From positions 248,001 through 312,000 of the forward strand of contig NZ_PGVG01000002.1 in assembly GCF_002795245.1 (NCBI RefSeq): a stretch of 64,000 bases of DNA. Reading direction: 5' to 3'. A program made the translations under genes and the position numbers. Numbering within the stretch: position 1 is the stretch's first letter; every line of letters starts with the position of its first letter. The notes under the pieces were generated by a model, which saw nothing but the letters and a program-made list of their open reading frames with translations, had not been told where the DNA came from and ran no database searches. Source of the DNA: Bradyrhizobium forestalis. Its GTDB lineage: Bacteria; Pseudomonadota; Alphaproteobacteria; Rhizobiales; Xanthobacteraceae. Below, in pieces: positions 15,911-24,200 of this stretch.

Positions 15911-16024
15911 CTTGCGATCAGCCCGCCGCGATCCGCGATCGATAATCGGAGCAATCCTCAAAGGCCCGCGGAGCGACCGACCGAATTGCGGCGATGGGTT
16001 TCGCAAGGGCTCAACCCATACTAC
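15911..16024. repeat. MITE-like palindromic repeat, copy 2 (left end degenerate)
   Basis: The right end GATGGGTTTCGCAAGGGCTC (15993 onward) and the core GATCCGCGATCGATAATCGG match the other copies. The left terminal repeat has decayed beyond recognition. It lies just after hicB. Confidence 0.65.
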
Positions 16025-16137
16025 GAGCTGCGGAGGTCGGCGTCCTCAGGGGGGATGGAGCGCGGTGGGCCGGGCCGAGGCGCGGGGCCGCCCTGCGCGT
16101 TACAGCACCGCCGGGTATGGCGACCACACGCGCGGCG

Positions 16138-16362
16138 CTATTCCATTTCGTCGCTCTGCGAATGCGCTGCCAGTGCTTTCCGCGCCTGCTGTTCGATGAT
16201 CCTCACCGCCGCCTCGACGCCCCGCTCGTGGCCCTCGTCGAGAGATTTGTCCCTCATCCAAGCATACAGGTAGACCGCCAAAGCATCCTGCAGTGTCATG
16301 GCAGGCTCCTCTCGAACAGCGTCGTATAACCGCTCGGTATGATCCTGCTTTACGCGCACCAA
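16138..16362 (-). CDS. small hypothetical protein
   Basis: 74 residues, mostly helical. A first part MVRVKQDHTERLYDAVREEP is followed by a likely inner start at MTLQDALAVYLYAWMRDK, then HERGVEAAVRIIEQQARKAL. Codon composition looks like genuine coding in this GC-rich genome. It lies between two palindromic repeats and has no partner gene. Function unknown. Confidence 0.5.
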   Translation of the reverse strand: MVRVKQDHTERLYDAVREEPAMTLQDALAVYLYAWMRDKSLDEGHERGVEAAVRIIEQQARKALAAHSQSDEME

Positions 16363-16440
16363 CGCAATCAGATGGAGTCTTTAAGTCGAGGTTAAGCTTG
16401 ATAGCAGCAATGCAATTCAAATTCTGCGGTGGCTGCCGGC

Positions 16441-16471
16441 GATGGGTTTTGCAAGGGCTCAACCCATCCTA
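16441..16471. repeat. solo terminal repeat of the MITE-like family
   Basis: Only the right-end sequence is present: GATGGGTTTTGCAAGGGCTC followed by AACCCATCCTA. It is a single arm of the same palindrome, probably a remnant. Confidence 0.6.
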
Positions 16472-16536
16472 GGCACTTACTAGCCACCCGGTCCTTTGGG
16501 GCCATTCCAAATGATTGCCGGCGCCGGTTTCCGCCG

Positions 16537-16749
16537 CTATCCGCCTCGGCCGACGTTTGACGAGGCGTTGTTGAGCCAGCGTTGCGTTGCCTCGTCGCTC
16601 CAGCCTGGGACCGCGAAGCGCACCGGCGGACTGGTATTCGTGCCGGTCCGGTCCACCGCCGGATGGCGTGCGCGGGCGTGATGCACCGTTGCGGCATTTG
16701 CCGAAGTGCAGAGGACGAGCAATAGACCCATGGCAAGAAGAGAACGCAT
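16537..16749 (-). CDS. small exported protein
   Basis: Starting at ATG 16749 the protein has 70 residues with a signal peptide (MRSLLAMGLLLVLCTSANA). The mature part is His/Arg-rich at first (VHHARARHPAVDRTG), then RFAVPGWSDEATQRWL. I recall similar short exported proteins with an RFAVPGW motif in Bradyrhizobium; their role is unknown. The frame is open further upstream, but the signal peptide fixes this start. Confidence 0.6.
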   Translation of the reverse strand: MRSLLAMGLLLVLCTSANAATVHHARARHPAVDRTGTNTSPPVRFAVPGWSDEATQRWLNNASSNVGRGG

Positions 16750-16872
16750 CGCACCAGTTCCAATCGAGCAATCGCTCGCGCTTACTTGATGCGCCGATCG
16801 GTTCGCCACAACGACAGCGACTTCACGAGCACGAGAGAGAATCGCGAGCCGGGATTGCCTATCCGGCCGCGG

Positions 16873-17142
16873 TTACTGGCGTTCCTCGTACCTATTGCAT
16901 TGGCCATCACCCAGGCGCACCCGGTTGAGCTCCTGAAATGGGGGATCACAACGCAGGAGCGTGTACACCTTGTAAGAAGGCGGAGGGACGCGCCAGCAGA
17001 GATTCTGTCCCGCTGGTATCTTGTACGTTTCCCCGCTCGACAACGTATAGCTACACGAGGCATCCGGGACGTTCGTCTTCGCCTCCGCATGGGCCTGGGC
17101 AATCGAAGCCACCGTGAGGAACGCCACCAACAACATACGCAT
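16873..17142 (-). CDS. small exported Cys-containing protein
   Basis: 89 residues from ATG 17142, with a signal peptide (MRMLLVAFLTVASIAQAHA). The mature part carries four Cys residues (SCSYTL, NLCWRV, LLRCDPP, DGQCNRY), well placed for two disulfides in the periplasm. The frame continues far upstream (to 17640), but that portion is antisense to the 17284-17607 gene. Function unknown. Confidence 0.6.
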   Translation of the reverse strand: MRMLLVAFLTVASIAQAHAEAKTNVPDASCSYTLSSGETYKIPAGQNLCWRVPPPSYKVYTLLRCDPPFQELNRVRLGDGQCNRYEERQ

Positions 17143-17283
17143 TGTTCCTACTCCGCATATCTGATCGCACATTCTGGAATTGGGATGCGGACATCGCCGC
17201 AACAAGTCACAAATTCCTGAAACGCACGACTGAACGGTTATGAAGGAAGGACGCGTAATCCCATTCGCTGAGGGATTGATAAT

Positions 17284-17607
17284 GTGACTCTGGCCGGCGT
17301 CGCGCTTCGATGCTGGATGCCTCGCCCTCCTCGACGTTACACACCTACGCACGCCGACGGCCGGCTGATCAAGATCACCTTCGGCGAGATGCGCAGCGTG
17401 GGCGTGCACGGCATCCTGGTCTACTGCCACTGCGGTCATCACGTTGGTTTGGATGCCAATCGTTGGGCTGATGAGATGCGGCTGTCTGATATCGAGCCGC
17501 GGTTCGTCTGCGTAGCTTGTGGAAGCCGCGGCTCTGACGTTCGGCCTAACTTCGATCGGGGCAACCCACGACTTGCGAAAATAGGCGTGAAAGAGGCCGC
17601 CAACTGA
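17284..17607 (+). CDS. zinc-ribbon-like hypothetical protein
   Basis: A frame of 107 residues from GTG; the conserved part begins near RLIKITFGEMRSVGVHGIL. Four Cys form a likely zinc site: YCHCGHHV and FVCVACGSRG. I recall a Rhizobiales family with ITFGEMR, a Cys-rich middle, RLSDIEPRF and GADVRPDF ends; the match to RLSDIEPRF and SDVRPNF here is good. The N-terminal 25 residues may not be real. Function unknown; it may bind nucleic acid. Confidence 0.65.
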   Translation: MTLAGVALRCWMPRPPRRYTPTHADGRLIKITFGEMRSVGVHGILVYCHCGHHVGLDANRWADEMRLSDIEPRFVCVACGSRGSDVRPNFDRGNPRLAKIGVKEAAN

Positions 17608-17750
17608 GGCGATCCGTTCCGGGCTAATGAGGAGAGACAAGCGCCGCTATACCGAATGCGACGACGCACGCGGCACCTAGAGACCATAGGGCAATTGCAA
17701 CTTGCCTAGGCATTCCGGTCCAATGGCGAGGCTTGTTAGCGGTTCCAGGA

Positions 17751-17876
17751 TCAGTCGTGCAGGAAATACATGCTCGTAATAGTCAATAAGACGAGCGCAG
17801 CGCCGCCAAACATCGCAATGCCAAAACAGATGCGTGCCGGTATTGAATACGAGTCAAAATGAGGCTGCTTGATCAC
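17751..17876 (-). CDS. 41-residue single-span membrane protein
   Basis: The frame is open from 17993, but a GTG at 17876 has a very strong GGAGGAGG site 8 bases upstream, giving 41 residues. One membrane segment is clear (ARICFGIAMFGGAALVLLTI). Such microproteins often modulate membrane complexes; none can be named here. Confidence 0.55.
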   Translation of the reverse strand: MIKQPHFDSYSIPARICFGIAMFGGAALVLLTITSMYFLHD

Positions 17877-18069
17877 ATTGCACCTCCTCCTCTCCAGCGA
17901 GAGTGCAACCGGGCTTTGGCACGCTAACGAGTTTGCGGTTCCATTAAAAGTTAAGGGAACTGACGTGTGTTCAACCCGGGTGGATACAGCCAAAGGCGCA
18001 GGCGCGAACCCGGAGATATCACATTGGGAGCGCTGAGGGAGTGCTGAAATTGACCGAAGAACGTCCGGC

Positions 18070-18171
18070 TCAGATCACGCCCACAATGATCAAGACTCCG
18101 ATCTCAACCAGTAGGAGTGTACCCGTTGCTGCTGAGATGAGAAACAAATCACCTAGTGACAGGAACTGCAT
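18070..18171 (-). CDS. possible 33-residue hydrophobic peptide
   Basis: ATG 18171 with a GTGAGG site 7 bases upstream opens 33 codons of very hydrophobic sequence (LFLISAATGTLLLVEIGVLI). It would be a single membrane helix. It lies just below the large hairpin 18191-18256, which would be in its leader. Evidence is the start signal and hydrophobicity only. Confidence 0.35.
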   Translation of the reverse strand: MQFLSLGDLFLISAATGTLLLVEIGVLIIVGVI

Positions 18172-18190
18172 GATTCGCCTCACAATTTGC

Positions 18191-18256
18191 CCTAGAAGCG
18201 GCCCCTGCATCCTTTAGGGCTGGAAGCAGGAGCAGGATGATGGGGCCGCTTCTAGG
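18191..18256. repeat. perfect 15-bp inverted repeat (long hairpin)
   Basis: CCTAGAAGCGGCCCC at 18191-18205 pairs exactly with GGGGCCGCTTCTAGG at 18242-18256, with a 36-base loop that itself contains ATCCT/AGGAT. No T run follows on either strand, so it is not a classical terminator. It may be a structured leader, an operator or a palindromic repeat. Confidence 0.6.
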
Positions 18257-18370
18257 AGGTCCTTGACGCGTTCGTCCGGCGCCAAGCGTTCTCATCTTAA
18301 TCCAAATTTAAATCTCGTCCAGCATTTAATCTATTTAATTTTAGCTTATCATTTTAATATTTAATCGGCG

Positions 18371-18469
18371 GCGCAGAATGTTCAGGATGCGATCGCGTGT
18401 TGGATTGAGGCTGCCGAGGAAGACCATCGTCCCATCCCCTCACACTTGCGACGGGCGACGGCCGGCTAA
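18371..18469 (+). pseudogene. truncated hicB copy
   Basis: Thirty-two codons matching the end of the hicB gene at 15647: AQNVQDAIACWIEAAEE, then HRPIPSHLRRATAG and stop. Bases are about 80-85 percent identical by eye, and the 5' two-thirds of the gene is missing, replaced by AT-rich sequence. It is a duplicated, decayed fragment rather than a working gene. Confidence 0.8.
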
Positions 18470-18605
18470 GCTCTGGCCGCGAAAGCATACTCAAACGGAT
18501 CAAGGGTGCTGAGCACCGCTTGATCCAGATGCGGGCATAGGAACGTTTCGACCGGCCCTGAGTCCTACAGGCAAAATCCATCCGGTATTCCTCGTGGATC
18601 GAACG

Positions 18606-18764
18606 ATGGAAAAAGCACTCGCCTATGCCATCTCAGCGGCCCTCGTGGGCTTCGGTCTCTTGATCTTCTTCGCCGGCCTATCCTCCAGCTCGCCCGCCTT
18701 ATGGACAATCGTCGCGCTGGTCCCGATCACGATCGGGATCGTGAGCGCCTTTGGTCCTGTGTGA
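18606..18764 (+). CDS. 52-residue two-span membrane protein
   Basis: ATG 18606 opens 52 codons encoding MEKALAYAISAALVGFG, LLIFFAGL, a short Ser/Pro loop, then ALWTIVALVPITIGIVSAF. Two membrane helices are likely. The hydrophobic third-position-GC pattern is consistent with coding. No recognised family. Confidence 0.5.
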   Translation: MEKALAYAISAALVGFGLLIFFAGLSSSSPALWTIVALVPITIGIVSAFGPV

Positions 18765-18855
18765 CTGGGTGTGGAAATCAGGCCTTTAGGTCAGCGCGTC
18801 TGTATTTTCCGAATCGGTAACTCGTGTTCGCTCTCTCGTAGTTTCAAAATTGCTG

Positions 18856-19023
18856 GTGACGCGCGTGAGCCATTTCGTCTCGATGCTTCTGCTTGCGACG
18901 GCCCTGATCTTGACGCTGTGCTTCGGAGTGGCAGCCTGGCGCCTCTCAGCGGACAAGGAGGCCGACATCACCGCCACGATTTCGCATCAGGAATACGGCT
19001 GGAGGTTAAGGCCCAACAACTGA
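18856..19023 (+). CDS. 55-residue single-span membrane protein
   Basis: A GTG start opens 55 codons: MTRVSHFVSMLLLATALIL, LCFGVAAWRL, then a soluble tail KEADITATISHQEYGWRL. One N-terminal membrane helix with the tail outside or inside. It is close downstream of the 52-residue membrane ORF and in the same direction; both may be one transcript. Function unknown. Confidence 0.45.
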   Translation: MTRVSHFVSMLLLATALILTLCFGVAAWRLSADKEADITATISHQEYGWRLRPNN

Positions 19024-19062
19024 AGCCCTCGATGCCGGTGACATTGCACCAAGCCCGCCACG

Positions 19063-19215
19063 CAGGACGGGTTGAGCCCTTTGCGAAACCCTTCACTCGT
19101 TGCGATCAGCGCCACCCTGATCCGCGATCGATTATTCGGAGCAACCGTCAAACTGCCGCGGAATGATCGACCAGATTGCCGGCGATGGGTTTCGCAAGGG
19201 CTCAACCCATCCTAC
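19063..19215. repeat. MITE-like palindromic repeat, copy 3
   Basis: A 153-bp unit. The left end GGACGGGTTGAGCC leads to TTTGCGAAACCC; the right end is GATGGGTTTCGCAAGGGCTC then AACCCATCCTAC. The core has GATCCGCGATCGATTATTCGG as in copies 1 and 2. It lies between a small ORF and the gene ending at 19239. Confidence 0.72.
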
Positions 19216-19238
19216 GCGCTGCTTTGCTTGACGTCCCT

Positions 19239-19901
19239 TCAGCTTTCCGGCGCCGACGTCGCAGCCGGCACGCTCAGCGGTGCCCCTCCCACCGAAACCG
19301 GCCCTACCGGTTTCGGCTGCCGAACCAGCCGTTTGCGCATCGCTGCGGACAGTCCATAGCGGGCATTCGCTCGTCGGATGGAGGACGTGACGTCCGACAT
19401 CATCACATTCTGCAGCGAGTCGACCTTCGCGATCAGCGTGGACAGCTGCGAGGAGATCTTCTTCACATCGACCCGCTCGTCCGTGATGCTCTGCCGCAGG
19501 GACAGCAGCACCATTGAATCCTGCTGCAGCAGGGCTGCATTTTGCTGCAAGGCCTGATTGTTCTCCTGCAGCGAAGCCGTGTGTTGCTGCTGGGCCGACT
19601 GGATCTCCTTCAAGGCGGCCGCAACCGGATCCGGCTTCGGCGCGGGCGCTTGCTGGCGCGGAAGCAGCTCAGCCAGGCTGGTGACATTCAGCGACGGCAA
19701 GCCGGACGGCAACGTATAGATGGCCGCCGCGCCGTTGATGGCCAGGGCACATACCGCTAGCAGCAGGACCGTTTTCCGGCTGGGCCGTTTGATCGGCGCT
19801 GGAGCTTCCGGGCCTGCGGGTTCGTGCGCTGCTGCGGCGGCAGCAAGGGCTACGGCGTCGAGTTCTTCGGCGAAGCTTGGCGTTTCGAAGGTCGTGGTCA
19901 C
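19239..19901 (-). CDS. membrane-anchored coiled-coil protein
   Basis: 220 residues: a cytoplasmic Ala/Pro/Glu-rich head, one membrane segment (KTVLLLAVCALAINGAAAIY, about residues 44-63), then a long Gln/Ser-rich coiled coil (EIQSAQQQHTASLQENNQAL ... ITDERVDVKKISSQLSTLIA) and a basic C-terminus. I recall similar hypotheticals in Bradyrhizobium. The layout suggests a structural or scaffolding role in the envelope, but no function is known to me. Confidence 0.65.
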   Translation of the reverse strand: MTTTFETPSFAEELDAVALAAAAAAHEPAGPEAPAPIKRPSRKTVLLLAVCALAINGAAAIYTLPSGLPSLNVTSLAELLPRQQAPAPKPDPVAAALKEIQSAQQQHTASLQENNQALQQNAALLQQDSMVLLSLRQSITDERVDVKKISSQLSTLIAKVDSLQNVMMSDVTSSIRRANARYGLSAAMRKRLVRQPKPVGPVSVGGAPLSVPAATSAPES

Positions 19902-20524
19902 GTTCTTGACCCCAATGAGCGAGCAACAGGAAGCCGTCGCCGGAACGTCCTCGCGACAGCTCCTTTACGCAGCACCCATCTCCAACTGCCTAAAATTGTG
20001 GTCTTTTCGGATTAATTCCACGTTAGCGGCTCGGCCGGCTGACCGACCCGGCGACCCCGGTCGATTACGGATCTGCACGCTACGTTGCACCACCGAGCAC
20101 CCGGCCCGCGGGTCACCCCGTCTTGCTCGGCAACCTTCGCTCGACGGATTTTCCGAAGTTGGCATAATGCCACTGTTTTGCCCGACGGGTCAAACGGGCC
20201 AGGCGTTGCAGGTCAAAGTGTCGGAGGTCCGTCGTCCAGAGACGCGACACGACGTGAGCAGCTGGACCTGATCCGGATCGTGGGCCGCATTCGCTTCGGC
20301 CCACGCCATTGGTCCCGGCCGGCCTTTCCCGCACTGGAGAAGACATTATGACAGAAGCACTTAGCTACTGTGCATGGGGTTGTTTTCGCATTTTGATGCG
20401 CCCTGCCCCCATCCAGCAGCTCGAACAGCTCCTCCTCCGCTCGAGCCGCGCGTTCCCCATCGGGCTGCGGTAGCGCGCGATGGTCCATTGCGCCGAGCCT
20501 GTCCGTTCGCCCTTCGCTCGCAGA
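19902..20524. other. gene-poor region with a fragment of the Mfd-like gene end
   Basis: No convincing gene. At about 20408-20466 a block begins ATCCAGCAGCTCGAACAGCT and continues with lower identity. It matches the 3' end of the Mfd-like gene at about 21257-21316, so a duplicated tail. The stretch 20140-20260 has sequence that I recall as dispersed in Bradyrhizobium intergenic regions. Confidence 0.5.
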
Positions 20525-21148
20525 TTACAGACCTGGCCCTATCGGGCTCGGAACGCGCCTGGGCGACACATTCGTTCGTCGGTCGACCTGCGCTTTGGCA
20601 TCCAGCACCTTGTCTCCAGCTCGTGCGGCTCGCGGCTGACTGATCTGATCCGAAAGGCTCGAGCCTCTCCCGGACAGACTTTCTGAACCAGCACCGGTGT
20701 TTCCTTGAGCCTGTGCTGCCGGCCGGAATCTGTTTTGGGAGGCCGCCGAACCAGTGGCCATTTGGTCCTCATTGCTGGTGCCGCTTCCAATCGCGCCGAT
20801 CGGCAGGCCATTTTGAGCGTGACCAACCCCGGCATTTCTCGCGGCCTGGGCTGCCGCCCGCGACCTCGCGGGCGTGGCGGGCTGAACGTTCGGATTGATC
20901 GGCTCGTTGTTGGTGCCCAGGTTTCCGCCGATGGCGGTGTCTTTCGTCCCCATGCCCGGAGGCGCTGAGGGACCTGCATTGCCCGCACTCGTTCCCATTC
21001 CAGAAGGTGCCGAGCCGCCGGCGCTACCCGGCCCCGTTCCCATGCCCGCTCCTGCGGACCCGGCATTTGCGCCGCCTGCTTGCGCCAGAGCCAACAGACA
21101 TGAGCTTGCGACAATCGCGACAATGACCGGAGGGATGACATGGGACAT
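20525..21148 (-). CDS. Gly/Ala/Ser-rich exported protein
   Basis: 207 residues from ATG 21148, with a signal peptide (MSHVIPPVIVAIVASSCLLALA). The mature N-terminal half has repeated Gly-rich units of the form SAPSGMGT / SAPPGMGT; the rest is Asn/Gln/Ala-rich and basic at the end. It is low-complexity and probably disordered. It lies between two copies of the Mfd-like gene tail, so it may have been inserted by a duplication. Confidence 0.6.
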   Translation of the reverse strand: MSHVIPPVIVAIVASSCLLALAQAGGANAGSAGAGMGTGPGSAGGSAPSGMGTSAGNAGPSAPPGMGTKDTAIGGNLGTNNEPINPNVQPATPARSRAAAQAARNAGVGHAQNGLPIGAIGSGTSNEDQMATGSAASQNRFRPAAQAQGNTGAGSESLSGRGSSLSDQISQPRAARAGDKVLDAKAQVDRRTNVSPRRVPSPIGPGL

Positions 21149-21247
21149 CGGACAATCTCCTTCGCCCACGCCCAATTGACTATAATCGTGGAACAGGGTT
21201 CCCGCTACGAATTCGCAATGATCCGCGCTGACGAAGGCGCGAGCCCC

Positions 21248-24200
21248 TCACCCCTCATCCAGCAGCTCGAACAGCTCCTCCACGCGCTCGAACGGCGCAT
21301 GGCGCATCGGGCTGTGATAAACGACGCGGTCGCCGTCGCGCTGCAACGACTTGCCCCGCGACTTCCGCAAGCGTCCGGGCAGGAACGTCACCGCCGCAGC
21401 TTCAGGGCCGACGTCCAGCCGGATGATGCCTCTGCGCTTGCACTCGATCCTGAGCTTGGCCGCGGCGAAGAAGTCGCGCGCGACCTTCGGCAAGGGCCCG
21501 AAGCGGCGGGAGGTTTCCTCCTCGAGGTCGTCGAGATCGTCATCGCTGCTGCATCGTGCGGCGCGCGCATAGAGCTCGAGCCGCACCGGCTCGGACTGCA
21601 CATAGCTCTCGGGCAACATGTCCCCGACCGGCAGGTTCAGGTCGGGCACCCACACTGCGGCGCGCTCTTCGTCCGCCTTCTCGGAGGCCATTTTCAGGAG
21701 GTGGCTGTAGAGCACCGGCCCGAACACCTGGACGTGGCCGGATTGCTGCTCGGAGAACAGGTCACCCGCACCCCTGAGATCGAGGTCGCGCTCGCTGATG
21801 GCAAAGCCGGCGCCCGGCCGGCTGAACTCCTCGAGCACGGCGAGCCGCTTCTCGGACTGTCCGGACTCCGTCTCGGTCAAGAGATGTGCGAAGGCGCGGA
21901 TGCCGCCGCGGCCAACGCGTCCGCGCAGCTGGTGCAGCTGGGCAAGGCCGAACTTTTCCGGCCAGCACACCACGATGGTGTTGGCGCGGGGAATGTCCAA
22001 GCCGCTCTCTACGATGTTTGTCGCGAGCAGGACGTCGGCTCCGCCCTCGACGAAGCTCATCATGCGGTCGTCGAGCTCGTCGGCAGGCAGTTTGCCATGC
22101 AGACAGACGATGCGCAGGTCAGGCGCCACCGCCTGCACCCGAGCCAGCATCGGATCGAGATCATGGATGCGCGGACAGATCAGAAAACTCTGGCCGTGGC
22201 GGCGCTGCTCGCGCAGCAGTGCGGAGGCAATGGCCGCGTCCGATAGCGGCGCGATCCTGGTTGCGACCGGAAGCCGGTGCACCGGAGGCGAAGCGATCAC
22301 GCTGAGGTCGCGGAAGCCGGCAAGGCCGGCGGCGAGCGTCCGCGGGATCGGCGTCGCGCTCATCATCAGCACATGGACGTTCTTGGCAAGGCCGGCGAGC
22401 TTGGCCTTCTCGGCCGCGCCAAAATGCTGCTCCTCGTCGATGATGACGAGGCCGAGATCGTCGAACTTGACGTCCTTGCCCGTGAGCGCCTGCGTGCCGA
22501 TCACGACCTTGATGCGGCCGCTGCGCAGTCCCTCCTTGGTCTCCCGCAGCTCAGCGCCCGATGTCGCGCGCGACAGGTTGCCCACCTCGATGCCGAACGG
22601 CGCGAAGCGCTTCTGGAACGTCGCGACGTGCTGCCGGGCCAGCACCGTCGTCGGCACCGCGACCGCCACCTGCTTGCCCGACAGCACCACCGCGGCCGCG
22701 GCCCGCAGCGCCACCTCGGTCTTGCCAAAGCCGACGTCGCCGCAGATCACCCGGTCCATGGGATGACCGGATGCAAGATCGTCCAGCACGTCGTTGATCG
22801 CCTTGGCCTGGTCGATCGTCGTGAAGTAAGGGAAGCGCGCGACGAACTTCTCGTAGGCCGATCCCGGCGGCACCAGCTTTTCGCCGCGCCGCCGGCGGCG
22901 CTGGCTGATGTGCTTGGCGAGCACCTTGCCGGCGCTCTGGATTTCGCGCTCGGCCTCGCCGCGGCGCGCCCACCATGTGCTGCCGTCCGCCTTGTCGAGC
23001 GTCAGCTTGCCGAGCTCGGCTGCGTAAGGCCACATCAAGGCGAGATCGGGCGGTGGCACCAGTACCGCGTTGTCGCCGGTGAACTTCAGGCGGATCATCT
23101 CGCGCATGGCGCCGCCGCCGGTGTTGACGGTCTGCAAGCCGTCGAGCACGGCAAGGCCGCGCTGGAGATGGACCACCACCGTGCCCTGCTCGGGCACATC
23201 GGCATGGTCGAAGGCCGCACTCCAGGCCCGCGCCATCGGCTGCGGATGATGCGCGCGGCTGCCGAGCACGTCGGACGCCGTCACCACGACCAGGGGCTTC
23301 TTCCCTGGCACGACGAAGCCGGCATCGAGATCGGCCAGCAGCGCCGCCTCGCCGCCTCGCTTGCGCGTCGCCTCGTCCCAGTCTTCGCAGCGCTCCGCCT
23401 TGAGGCCGCTCATCCGCTCCATCACGCGCAGATCGTCCTCGTGCGCGGCGACGAGGATCAGTCGCGATCCGGCCCGGCGTGTCTCCTCGACAAAGGCCCG
23501 CAGCGCCTTCCTGGAGGACGTCAGCTTCGAAAACTCCGGGATGGGTTGGAAGGACGCCGTCCGCGGCAGCACCTTCATGCCCTTGGAGAGCTGCTTCCAG
23601 TCGCGCCGTCCGAGATATTCGCGTTCCCGCTCCGCCCGGCCTGCGGCTTCCTCGATCGTATCAAGCCATCCGTCGGCGTGTAGCGGGACCCCGGCATCCG
23701 CGATCCATTTCGCGCCCCCGCAATAGTCGAACAGGCTCGCGCGCTTGCCGCGTTTGCCGGCAAGGCCAAGCCGCTCCGACATGGGATCGACGAGCAGCTC
23801 CCTGGTCTCGAAGATGATCCTGTGCTCATGCGGGTCGAACGCCACGATCCGCTTGATCGCATGTTGCGAATGCTCGATCCGGAATGGCCCCAGCGCGCCC
23901 GCGGGAAATATCTCGAAGGTCTGCCCGTGGAACAGCGCCCCGCCTGGATAGTCCGGTTCATCGTCGAGATCGTATCCCAGGGCCTCGAGGCGGGTCTCGA
24001 GGTCCCGCTCGGAGAACGTGCCACCCACCTTCAAGCTCAGGCTCAGGCGCGACAGGCTCGCCGGCGGCGGGAGGCGCTCCATCACGGCTTCCGCGGTCGA
24101 CACCAGAAACAGGGGGTTCTTGGATCTTGCGAGGCGCCTCAGCACGGAGGCTCTGCGCCCCGCGAGCTCGTGCGACGGCTCCAGCTGATCGAACGGCAAA

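Noticed and set aside
20348..20473. 41-codon frame MTEALSYCAWGC
   Set aside because: Most of it is the duplicated tail of the Mfd-like gene read in a non-native frame.
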